Source: Vitellaria paradoxa
Lineage: Eukaryota; Streptophyta; Magnoliopsida; Ericales; Sapotaceae
Direction of reading: 5' to 3'
Length of the DNA stretch: 64,000 bases
Assembly (NCBI GenBank): GCA_019916065.1
Contig: CM034234.1
Coordinates: forward strand, 5,678,342-5,742,341
A program made the position numbers and the translations under genes. Positions within the stretch are counted from its first letter, which is position 1, and each line of letters starts with the position of its first letter. Shown piece after piece: positions 1 through 11,300 of the stretch. The notes under the pieces were generated by a model that saw only the letters and a program-made list of their open reading frames with translations, was not told where the DNA came from and ran no database searches.

Positions 1-1383
1 TCTGAAGGCATGTCTGACTTGGAGTACTTACAGGTGAGCAATGGACTATACCTGAATTTATGATTCTTGCTGCATGCTTGCTGGTTGTTCTCTACTTCTC
101 CCTCTACAAGGTGATCACAATGTATCCCAGTTTTTAAAATATGAATCAGCAGGCATGGGCTATCAAGATTTAAGATTTGAGGGTCAGCAACTTGAACTAG
201 AATATGCTATTCCCTTCCAACTGCAAACTAGCCTTTCTTTGGTCTTTGCAATGCACTCTGGGAAAGAAGCAAATATAATATGGGTAGCTTATCAATTTTT
301 TGCCCAATGATTCTTCCCCAAAAATGGTGATGGTGATAAGCATTTTATTCTTTGACCTGCCTAATGCATTTATCCTTCCATTCGGTAAGAAGCGGCTTAG
401 TTGGCTGATTACTACCCAGGGGAAATGAAAACAAACGTGCCAGGGCAAGGGATCAAGAGGCATATTCTGTAGGAAGCCCGCGGCTCAAGTTAGACTGAGT
501 AGAAGTCCCCATTTGTTGCTAGAAAATTACTAATGGAAATAACAATAATAGATAGAGAAGCAAAACCTTTTTCTATTTCAATCAACATGATAGGAGTGAT
601 GCAATGATTATCGGAGAATAGTTTTCTATGGCATCATTCCCGATGTCTAAGGTTGCAATTGTATTTATGGATTTGAAATCAAGACATTTTGTACTAATTA
701 TTTATGAATAATTGTTCTAATATAATTTTGTTAATTTAAATGAGGATTTCATCATGGATTTGAATAGTCTAACACAGTTAATTATGAAGAATTTGAAATT
801 GTCACAAAAAAAGTTAGTTATTTGAAATCATTTACAATAGCGGCTTCACTATTACTTTGGTTATAAGTATTAGAATGCTTCCAAGTGTTATTAAATAGAT
901 TGACTCATTTTACTTATATTTTAATACAATTTAATTTCAAATCCATTGATTTGAAATCCCGAATTATTCAAACGGAGTCCGAGTGTATTTTGCTTTTACC
1001 TGGTTTGAGCATCTATATTTTATCTTTATTGGTCATTATTATAATTATTTTGTATTGATATGAATTGAATCCCTAATTTTTCTTCATCAGCCCTCCATTG
1101 GTGTCGTTCTGGGCTTTATTGGCTGTAAGATGATCTCAGATTTCTTTGGTGGGTATTTTTCTCAACACAACGGGCTCTATCCCTTTGAATTGACCCCTCC
1201 TCTTTCCTATCTCCTCCTCCTTCGTTGTGTTCCAACAATTTTCTTTATCTTATTCTGGTAATTGGGATAGTTTACATAACTTTCTCTGCAGGTTATCATG
1301 TATCGACGGAGGTTTCTCTAGGATTTGTCGCGACAACTCTCACTGCCGGCGTATTGTCAAGTTTAATGAAGAAATCTGATTAG
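1..1383 (+). CDS. TERC: TerC-family thylakoid membrane protein, 3' end only
   Basis: The last three exons are 1-33, 1091-1148 and 1292-1383, ending in TAG. Spliced, they read SEGMSDLEYLQ, then PSIGVVLGFIGCKMISDFFG, then YHVSTEVSLGFVATTLTAGV followed by LSSLMKKSD. All junctions obey GT-AG (donors gtgagc and gtgggt) and the phases agree. This matches the C-terminal membrane segment of plant chloroplast TerC proteins. In Arabidopsis TERC (PDE149) is an integral thylakoid protein needed for thylakoid formation and for inserting membrane proteins. Two hydrophobic stretches (IGVVLGFIG and VSLGFVATTLTAGVLSSL) fit membrane helices. The 5' exons lie left of the window. The 1057-base intron carries a MITE-like repeat. 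The family call rests on remembered similarity only. Confidence 0.75.
652..985. repeat. MITE-like repeat in the TerC intron
   Basis: The left end (AAGGTTGCAATTGTATTTAT, then GGATTTGAAAT) is nearly the same as a stretch starting near 58109. The internal words AGTTAGTTATTTGAAAT also recur there. The right end contains GATTTGAAATCCCGAATTAT followed by TCAAACGGAGTC, and its reverse complement weakly resembles the left end. A related right end (ATTTCAAATCCC...CAAACGGAGCC) occurs near 48100. No target duplication was established. Confidence 0.45.
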
Positions 1384-2184
1384 AATTAGAAGGGGGGGGG
1401 GGGGGAATAACCTTTCAAGCACGGCTTGGATGCTTAACCATATTTTACTAATGTATTTTCTTTTTATCCTATTTCCCGGAAAAATTACATGATTCCTCTA
1501 CTCCATGTCGGGCTAGTTTCGAGTTAGCGATGAACTCGGACCGTGTACATCCATTTTTCGCTTTAAAAGCGACACTTTGTTTCTGTATAGGTGGAGAGTG
1601 TTCGATGAGGAAATCATTTTTGGATGAAATAATGTAAAATCAGAGTTAGTTTTGCCAGTGATGATCTATTTATGATATGCCGGTAAGTGGTTAATTTCAA
1701 AGCTTTTCTATTTGGCTTAAAAGTCTGTTTTACAATCTTGATTCTTAGATTTGTGAAGGAAAAGCAAGGGGGAAAAAATAATTTAGTAAAATAAAATATT
1801 ATAAAAAAATTTAAATATATATAGATATACAGTTATTCTGCTTTTTTTGCATTTTTTGCCCTTAATAAATCCGTGTAAGAATAAATTTTCTTTTCATTTT
1901 CCGGTGTTTGGAAAATGCTTTTCAGTGCACGAATAACCAGCGAGGTGAATGCAGCAAAAAGGAAATCGAGACGAGAACTGCCGAGGGATCTCCGATGCGA
2001 TGGTGGTTGAAATGACTTACCCCTTTTCAAATGGGTAAAGCATTCTTACTTTACCAAACAATCAAAATCAATAAAAATATTATTAGGTAAAATATTTTAC
2101 CTCGAAATAAATGGAGCGGTACTCAAAATTCTTGCTGAACTTAGAAGTGCACTAGCGGGCAATTCTTATTTATTCATTATAGAG

Positions 2185-2340
2185 GTGTTTAAAGTGATTA
2201 ACAGTGAGATAAAATTAGATAAAGTGGGATAAGTTATAAGTTCGTAATTCGTGTAGTGAGATAAAAATAAATAATTTTTAAAAATTTTCAGTATTTTTTA
2301 TTATTTTTTAGAATTTTTTATCACTCTAAACAGAGTCATA
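2185..2340 (-). repeat. MITE-like family member
   Basis: Its reverse complement carries the family core: ...TTTTTATCTCACTACACGAATTACGAACTTATAACTTATC... ending in TTTAAACACCTCT. The same core (TTACTTTTTATCTCACT, an AATTATGAACTCACAATTTA-type block, then ATCACTCTAAACACACCC) recurs near 39110, 39866 and 42050. The right end reads TCACTCTAAACAGAG. Ends are approximate. Confidence 0.45.
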
Positions 2341-2934
2341 AGTTTTTTTATTATATATATTCAAAAATAATAAAAATAAAAATATAATATAAAACAAGCA
2401 TTGTTAATTCTTTATAGAGATTCAATTACAATACAAATAAAAATTATCTTAGTACTTGTATAAAAGGCATGGGTTATTCTCTTTCACACTCGTATAGATT
2501 TGGATAGACATATTAAATGGTTATGGAAAAGGATTACCTATGCCCAACATAGTGAGTCACACCAATTTGACACCTATTTGAACTTTAGAGAGATAAAACT
2601 GCAAATATTGCAAAACTAAGAATGAATGTGATGGTTACAAAACTTAAGCAATATTATTATTTTACATGGTTTCAGGGTCTTAGAACTTGGCTTAATCGAA
2701 AACATTATTTCATATGATTCTTGAAACTTAAAGTTTGACTTAATTAGGAAGTGTGGAATCACACGAGATTGTATACCTTATTAGGAAAATGATTGTGTAA
2801 GATTATTTATCAGAAACTTTATCTGCGAAAAAGCAAAGCAAACAATATTTGGGTACAATATGCATATTAGTGCATGACTTTACTAAAGCGAGCTGTGCAG
2901 GAGTTTTCACGACTACAAGGTTTTTTATTGGTAG

Positions 2935-3275
2935 CCTTCTTTTCTACCCAACACCGTTAAGGTATTGTATACTTGTCACCTTCAGGGGGGGCTTTTTATC
3001 TTGAGATGTACCTCTCCTGACTCGAACCCCTATATCTTAAGTATTAAGGAGAAGCTCCAGTAGGTACCCATGAGCCACTGCCAAGTGGCTGAGTTTTCGA
3101 GACCTCAGAACTTTTTACCCGTTGCCCTCCTTTTTACCTGACACCGTCAAAGTATTGTGTATTTGTCACCATTAATAGGCTTTTTACCCTAGGGTGCATC
3201 TCTCCCGCCTTGAACCGTTATTCTTTAAGTATTAAGGAGGAACTCAAGTGGGTAACATGATGCCAAATGTTTGGC
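2935..3275 (-). repeat. Two tandem tRNA-derived SINE-like units
   Basis: The segment contains two diverged copies about 180 bases apart. Shared words include ACACCGT(T/C)AA(G/A)GTATTGT, CTTTTTA(T/C)C and TAAGTATTAAGGAG. On the minus strand each unit has a Pol III B-box-like word (GGGGTTCGAGTC near 3020; ACGGTTCAAGGC near 3215), with an A-box-like TTGGCAGTGGCTCATGG in one copy. This is the pattern of tRNA-derived SINEs. Exact ends and target duplications are not clear. Confidence 0.45.
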
Positions 3276-4044
3276 AATAAAAAATTACTGTTAGAATTGC
3301 TTACCACGTCAACTAGAAATCTAATTGCCGGTTGGCTGAGTACAAAAGAAACAGGGGTTATGGTTGCAAAGAGAGTTCTCTAACCAGAAAACCCTCCGAT
3401 ACTTAAATCAGCGAAAGTTTTGAGAGAATTAAAGAGTATAAAGAAATGAATAATATTCTAGGTTGACAATAGTGAGCATATTTGAATTTTGAAGGTAAGT
3501 GCTGTATTTATAGTAAGGTGAAATGAATAAATTAACATATAAAAATCAGATTGTAATGATATCCTCAAATATACACTTCTCACTTTCCTTTAAATGCCTT
3601 TCACTTCTCATTTAATGTCCTTATTTTTCATTAAATACGTGTGGGCGATTGGAGCGTTTAAATAGAAAGAATACAATTTGGAGAACTATTTACTGTCACA
3701 TATGTCTATTACTTGTAATGAAACAAATCAACTAGATTGTCTTTTATATGATGAATCTAATTCATTTATTATCATTGAACATTTATGGTTAGGGTCACAT
3801 TATCAAGCAATGGGACTCAACTACGGTGATCCCCCGATTACTAGACTAATGCTGAGCACTTTATAACGTGCTTGGAAAAATATCACGTGTCCCATTTTAT
3901 GATATTTAGAAAGGGGCCATGTATCCCAAATTTATTTTGTACCAACGCGACCCATGCTACCCAAAAAATTATCACGTAGTCTTGGTGTCCCAGCCCGACT
4001 TGGCAATTTCAAATGTAACACTTAATTCTCCAACGTCATTTTGG

Positions 4045-4215
4045 ATATGTTTGGGGTTGTATAAAAGTGTATAAAATAAAATAAAATTACAAAAATAAAT
4101 GTCTCGTAATTCGTGCAATGAGTGAAAAATTTAAATTTTATTATCTCATAATTTATGTTTGTAAAAATTTGTAAGATTTTATTTTATTTTGTTTAGCTCT
4201 AACGGAGCCGTTAAG
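4045..4215. repeat. MITE-like family member, diverged
   Basis: It starts with TTTGGGGTTGTATAAAAGTG and ends with TTTGTTTAGCTCTAACGGAG. The internal word CTCGTAATTCGTGCAATGAG matches GTTCGTAATTCGTGTAGTGAG of the copy at 2185-2340. It lies in AT-rich intergenic DNA. Confidence 0.35.
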
Positions 4216-5157
4216 CCACATCAATTCCTTATATTAGTTCGTATTTTCTATTTGTAGGTCTTAGTGGGCTGGACAGGACCGGAACGATAATTTAGGTTGG
4301 TATATGCCAGTGTAGTAGGGTCATGTTAACATTGCGCTTGGGTGTTAAGTCCAATGAGTTGGCATGATACAATCCTTTAATCGAAAGGGCTGTGCCTATC
4401 AGACCCGACCACTGAGGCCTACAATCTATTAAAAAAAAAAAAAATCATAATTTAATTAGTTTGGTTTATTAATATAGGCACATAAGACTCTAATATTTTT
4501 TTAATTAAAATATAAAGAAAAATTTTCTAAAATCTATATAATAAAGTAAGATGGTATTTAAAAATATTCTTCTCAGAAATTAAGATTCGATGGTTAAAAA
4601 TTATTTTTTTTTTCATTCAATGATTGAGTATATTTTTAACTTTCTGATCAATTCTTATTTTAGTGAACCCAACTACTATCTATTTTATAAAACGATTAGA
4701 ATATTTTAAAATTTATTATATTTCAAAGGTGGAGATCATATGTCAATCAAATTGTCATTTAAATTCTGTTCAATTATGATTTTTAGAAAGTTAAATTTTT
4801 TAAATTAAAATCATCATAATTTATATTTTCTTTTATGATATTTATAAAAAATTAATTGAATTAAGACCAAAAGACATGTAAAAATTATTAAAGTTTAGAG
4901 CTTTAAAATAAATTAAAATTCATAATTTATAAACTTTTTATCTAAAATTTTTATTATATAAAAAATTTAATACTAATTTTATTCGGTGTAACCTGCAGAC
5001 ACGTTATTGCTGGTTAATTCATAAAACATCGACTTTACAACTTCTAGCATGCGAGGCTGGAAAAATGAGCAAGTGGGCACATTCCCCTATTTGCCATTTG
5101 CCTGCGTGGGCTAATCGAAAGAGGGGATCACACGAAGAAGCATGAGTTCGACCGCAC

Positions 5158-5165
5158 TATAAAAT
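5158..5165 (+). promoter_or_regulatory. Probable TATA box of the RabGAP gene
   Basis: TATAAAAT lies about 205 bases upstream of the proposed start codon at 5371. It is followed by a GA-rich stretch typical of a plant 5' leader. The placement supports transcription starting near 5190, but this is inference from the motif alone. Confidence 0.4.
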
Positions 5166-5286
5166 TGCTCAATTTGTAACGGCTCCATCGAGTTTTGAAA
5201 GCACAACTCAGCAACGAGAGCAGCGGCTAATTTTGCGGGAGAGAGAGAAAGCGGGAGCGCGAAGAAGAGGGCATTCAGTTGCAGCA

Positions 5287-5298
5287 ATGACGGATTAG
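5287..5298 (+). promoter_or_regulatory. Tiny upstream ORF in the RabGAP leader
   Basis: ATG ACG GAT TAG encodes a three-residue upstream ORF between the putative TATA box and the main start. If transcription starts near 5190 this would be the first AUG met by scanning ribosomes and could lower translation of the main ORF. Confidence 0.35.
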
Positions 5299-5370
5299 CC
5301 ATTGGATCCTCCGAGTTCACCGAGAGAGCTGATTGGAGTGAAATTAGATCAAGCCTCTCGATCCCAGAAG

Positions 5371-8300
5371 ATGACGCTTAAGAGCTCCAATTTTCTCCCT
5401 TTTGTAAAGCCCAAGAGGTGATAAACATGTACACATATATATACACATGTATGCACATGTATATTCACACGCGTCTGTAACACCGAATCTTAAGCAGTGC
5501 TGTTTGAGCTAAGTTTTGCACAAAATTCGGATTTTTAAGGCTCGGTTGTGGCTCTTTTTTGGGTGGATTGAGCGAGTTCTCATTTGGATTACCATGAATT
5601 TGGCATCATTTTTTTTTTGAATTTACACTTCTTTGTTTTATGCTGATTCATTATACACGTAACCCTAATTCTGTATCAAATTCAATTAAAAATGTATAGT
5701 TAATTCGTTTGCGAGGAATTGGTGAGTATGTTTAGATGATTTGTGTAGGAATTAGGATTAGGATCTGTGCATTGTGAATTGAGAATTATGGTTCAAGGAT
5801 TAGTTTTCTGAGATTGGTCTGAGGCGAAACAGCGCTATGGGCAGTAGAATCGGGACTCCTTGTGAAGTATGTTGTTATCCTTGTTAAGCAACCGTAAATT
5901 GGACGTTGATTCCAGGTAAACTTGTGGCAATCCTGTTGTCTTGCCTTTGTGTTGCTGCTTATGTTATGTATAAATGTGTTATACATATGAAAGTACATGA
6001 CAGTTGTTATTTTTGTGACATCAAAAATTGTTATCTGAGGTTGTTGGAAATCGGTTGGAGTGGTGTTTTGAGTTTGGTAATCAGAAAGACATTGATCTTG
6101 ACAGGGATGCCTATGGATTTACTGTGAGACCTCAACACCTTCAAAGATTTAAAGCGCATGCTAATATCTACAAGGTATTTGTTACATCGGTTTGTTCTTT
6201 CCTGCTACACTCACTATTGATAAAAATAGTATTTATGTCACCATATATATATATATATATTGTGTGTGTGTGTACGTTCATTGATATCATTAGCAGACAA
6301 CATCTAGACTCCCACCAATTTAGAATTATCAAAGGCTTTTTACTTATATTGAGCTTAAAGTAGATATGAGTAATGACACATTATCGAGGACAAAGGAAAA
6401 TAAAAAAAGCAAGCAAACAAAAAGAACTAAAGGAATATGGTGAAGCCTACAACGGTAGGATCTATTGGGGAAAAAAATTAAGGTACCACGTATCCACGCT
6501 AGTTTTATTTTTTGGCTTCAGGAAGAGGAAGAAGAAAGATCAGAGAAGTGGAAAAGGTTTCTTGACCAGCAAGCACAGTCTGTTGAATCGTGCTCAGCCG
6601 AGGAGGAAAGTAACAACAGATTGCATGGTGAATTTACAGAGCAGAAAGCAAAGCCTGGTCCAAAGTTGAGTGGGGAAGGGGATGATTCAGGTGGAGGGAG
6701 TTCCATTCGTGATATTCAGACTGAAAAAGATCCCAAGGAGGAGGTACAGTTGCCAATACAAACAAACACTCGTAAGGTGCAAACATGGGCTCAAATTAGG
6801 ACATCACTTCGTCTCATTGAGAATTATATGAGCTTTCGTGTCAAGAAGAAAAAGAACATGAAAGAACAGATGACCACTGCTCAAAATCATCTCTCACAAA
6901 TTGTAGAGGCAGGAACTTTAAGAGGAGAATCTGAAGAGGACTCTAAGGAAGAGTTCTACGATAATGAGATAGGAGGTGGTAACGGGAATGGTCCTGCAGA
7001 AGATACTGCTGCTAGTGATGGGGTCTCTCCAGAACCCTTCTTTCCATGGAAAGAAGAACTAGAGTTCCTTGTTCATGGGGGAATACCAAAGGATCTTAGA
7101 GGAGAGGTAATGCTTGACTCAGCATCTGTGTTTGTAGATTTACTTAAATATGTATGTTAGAATAGAAGTGTTTAATTCATCAAATCTTCTTACAGGTATG
7201 GCAAGCATTTGTCGGTGTGAGGGCACGGCGGGAAGAGAGTTATTACCAGAACTTGCTAGCTCAAGAAAGTGATGCCAGTGATACACACCAGCATGGGAAA
7301 TTAGGCACTGGGAGCAAGGGGCACAATGGAGACAGAGTTGGTATACCTGAAAAATGGAGAAAGCAGATTGAGAAGGTCATTGATGCATGGGCCCTGGACT
7401 TTATCGTTCAATCTTTTTTAAATTTGTAGGTGTTGCTTCTATTAATTCGCATTGCAATGCAGGTTTCTCCTTGAACTAACTTCTTACGTTTAACTTTGCA
7501 GGATCTCCCCAGAACTTTCCCAGGCCATCCTGCACTGGATGAAAACGGTCGGAGTTCCTTGAGGCGCTTACTTTTAGCATATGCTCGACATAACCCCTTA
7601 GTTGGGTATTGTCAGGTAATTGGCAGGAAAGAATATGTTTGGCTGTTCTTAATTTGTGGTGTTAACTAGAGGTGGAAAATGGGTGGGCTTGGGTCGGGTT
7701 AATTCGGGTTGAATGCTTAATTGAGTAAACCCAATTACATCTAATTAATATTCGCGTCATAAATGAGTAAATTTAGATTGACATAGTTGGAGCCGCCAAC
7801 CCATACCCATTATATAATTTAATTATATATCTAATTAAAGTATGGCTAGTGAAAGTAGAGTGTGAGCAGTGGAGTAAATTGTGGGCAGTGGAATTGGAAA
7901 GTAGGTAGTGGAGGTGATACGTAGTGGTGATGGCGGTTGACCAATGTATGGGTAATCATTAGGCATCTGTCCAACCTACTTTAACCCGCATACAAATAGA
8001 CCCACATATACTAATTCAATTATGATCCATCTATAACTTTAGGTGGGTGGGTTTAAATGAATGGATTGAACTGGCCACCTCTAGTGCTAACATTTGAGCT
8101 AGAAGTACCACTGCTCATTATTCCTTTGACATTTATTGTGGGGAATAAAACTTTTTGTAGCTACTCCAGCTCCTTATATGAGGTTGGGATTCTGCTTCTA
8201 CTGTAGCTAGTAGGTCGCTTCTTGAAAAAGTGCAAGTGCATGAGACTGGGTGCTTTCAAGCAAAGTGAGTTTAATCTCATGGATCTATTGCATCAATTTT

Positions 8301-11300
8301 TGTGGTAACTTACTTAGACATTTGAAGGACATGTACAAATATGCGTGTATGTACTTTTTTTGGTGGGTGTTGTTGGACATATTCTTTACAATTACATTCA
8401 CTGAATTTTGCCAAAAAATAACTAGATTTTCATTCGTTTGTCAAATGAAGAGAAGGAGAATAATTAAACTCCATATGTAGTTTGAAATATTTAAGATGAC
8501 ATCCTATTAAGCATTATTATTTTTTTTTTCAAAATCTCTCTCTTGTTCCGCTTTTTATAAGTTCAATGTCCATCTTCGTTCTCTTCGATCTTTTCAATAC
8601 AATAAATACTCCAAATGTCGTGATGCATCCTATTTTTCTCTTTGGTGTGAATACTGATGCAGGCAATGAACTTCTTTGGTGGCATATTACTGCTGATGAT
8701 GCCTGAAGAAAATGCATTTTGGTAAGCTTACTAGTCATTATCTAGATGCTGTTTAAATTCAAGGAAGAATTACACATTAGACATAAGACATCAGATCAGA
8801 GCATCATTATAATTATTATCTATACCTGCTTGATGACTGTTATTGTAATCGTGATTTAGCAAAACACAATTTTTTCTTTTATTATTTAAAAAAATTTAGT
8901 GTAATTTTGGGTTTGGAAACTAATTTTGGCATTGGTGAAATAATCTTGGAGGGAGACAAGGATCTACCTTGGATGGTAGACAGTATCTGTACATTCATCT
9001 TATATGGCATTTCCCCTGCTCCTCTCTAAGTTTAGAAAGTGTCTTAACAATGAAGAAATTTTTATGCAATTCAGGGGAGGTGCAACCTACCATTATTTAA
9101 AGAATTTGTGAGTCTTCTGACATATTGCATCTCTTTTTCTCTCTATCCCAGTTGTAGGCATGGAGATGTGAGTAGCTCCTGCAGAAGTACTTGTCCTAGA
9201 AAGTGGTTTGGTTGGGAGTTCAATTACCACCTTACCAATTGGAAGGTGGTTTATTTAAAGAAAGCCAGAGGATGTCATGTTAGCAGCCATTTGGCAAGTG
9301 GTTGCAGATATCATGGTGGAAATGGTGGTCGGGTGAAGGAAATTTAGTGACTGGAATATTGGAGTGAGAGCGGGAGTTCTTTCTCAATATGGAAGTAATA
9401 GTTTTTGTTGAACTGCGTATATTTTGGAGGAGAGGGTTTCTTTTGTGGTCGGACTGTCTAAGTCAACAAATTTTTTTGGCTTGATGTGTGGTGTAAACCG
9501 TCATTTAGGTGGGTAATCATTCACACTAATGGCCAAATTTTGGATAATTAACTAGAACCAGAGGCACAGTTCTTTTTGGACAGCTTAGAATTCACAATTG
9601 CATTTAGACAGTGGTGGAGGAGGTAATGATACGTATTTGCGTGTATTTTTTCTTTTTTTTGGGGGGGGGGGTGTGGGGCTTAATGTAATGGTGAACATTT
9701 TGGAAGGATCAACTCTTAATAAAATAAAAATGTGAAAGCACATTGTAATTAAATTGATGTAACTTTTTGAATTTGGTGGGTGTGCCCCTAAAGTATGTAG
9801 GTTCGCCTAGTGAATCCTCTTCTACTCTGTGGTGGTAGGTAGGGCTAAACATTTTTGCTACAGCTTAGTTGTGCTTTAGTGTTCTTACTTAGAAAATGGT
9901 GATATCTTTCCTCTTCTAAAAGTATTGGGGAAGTCATAATACTGAAGTTGAATGTTTAATTACTTTTATTTATTTTTATTTTTATTCAGAACATTTAAAG
10001 TTCCTAACAAAATCTTGATAACTTATTTATTTTTCGTTTTTTATTTTTTGACAATAACAAAATCTTGATAATTAAGCATATTGGATAGGTGGAAAGTGTG
10101 TTTTTCTGCGTAGTTTCTTCTTTTATAATCATGATAAGGGGGTATATCCATCACTCTGTCAACAAAAGTGGCATGTGGGCTGTGAACTTGTTTTTGTGTT
10201 TCAAGAGTTAGTTACTGGTCCTTCTTTGGGTCTTTAAAGTTCGGGAAATAATAAGTTGAGGAGATCGTGCACTTTGACCTTGGAGTGTGTTTCCCTTTAT
10301 GTCGTATTTCAATCGCATCAAAAGAGGAAGAGACAATTTCTTGACGAGATAGGGTTCATCGTTAATAAGATGGCAAATTAGCAATCAATGATAAGAAGTA
10401 TATAGTTGTTTCTATTAGTAGAAGTGTGTCTTTTAGTTTGTTTCATTTTCTTTTACTTTAACTTATCACCCCCACCCCACCCCCACCCCCCCCCCCCCAA
10501 AAAAAAGAAAAAAAGAAAAAACTTCTACTCTAGTTTGATTTGGATCTGGCAGGGCTTTGGTTGGTATTTTGGATGACTATTTTGACGGCTACTTCTCAGA
10601 GGAGATGATTGAATCTCAAGTATGTGTTTCTGTTTTCTGGAGCAATTTATCAGTTATTTATCTGTCTTCTGGAGCTGTTTATCCGTTATTTATAATTTCA
10701 TCTTTGATATCTTAAATACTTCTACTTTTATTTTTGTTACATTTCCGTAATTAGGGAGCACCAGATGCTTATTACATTATGATGTGAAGAGGTATAGTTT
10801 ATTCCTATTTATTGGTTATCCCATAAATGATTCTCATGTCAGGTGGACCAACTTGTCTTTGAGGAATTGATGCGTGAAAGATTTCCTAAACTGAGTATGT
10901 CTACTGCTATTGCACAACCACCCTCCTTATTAGATGTCATCGTTTCACATGGCATTAAAAACGTTATTCTAATATAATGTTTCCACTGCAGTCAATCATC
11001 TGGATTACTTGGGAGTTCAGGTTGAATGGATTTCTACACCCTGGTTCCTTTCCATATTTGTAAATATGCTTCCATGGGAAAGTGGTGAGACGTGTGGTAT
11101 AGCTATTAGTTTCAAAACTTATCCTTCTAAATCCTTGCATCTTAAATTCAACTTTGAACTTTATAATTGAGAAACTTAATGTTCTGATAGTTCTCATCTT
11201 CAGTTCTTCGAATTTGGGATGTGCTTCTGTTTGAAGGAAATCGTGTCATGCTTTATCGAACTGCACTCGCTTTAATGGAATTATATGGTAACTGAAAATC

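Larger units (their letters stand above)
1384..5157. other. Intergenic region between TerC and RabGAP genes
   Basis: No gene is supported here. The first 250 bases are presumably the TerC 3' UTR, with a run of about 15 G near 1391. The rest is AT-rich and holds two copies of a dispersed MITE-like family and a pair of tRNA-derived SINE-like units, annotated separately. A segment around 4230-4440 ends in a poly(A) run and may be another short retroelement, but no box motifs convinced me. Confidence 0.6.

Noticed and set aside
74..463. Open frames on both strands (78 and 88 codons) near the left edge
   Set aside because: They lie inside the TerC intron, between a clear donor at 34 and the acceptor before 1091, and show no domain.
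5111..5320. 69-codon minus-strand ORF
   Set aside because: It overlaps the putative promoter and leader of the RabGAP gene and matches no family; a shadow of GA-rich leader sequence.
5906..6127. 73-codon ORF as the start of the RabGAP protein
   Set aside because: It begins at TTG, not ATG, and its frame does not lead into [15 protein letters not shown].
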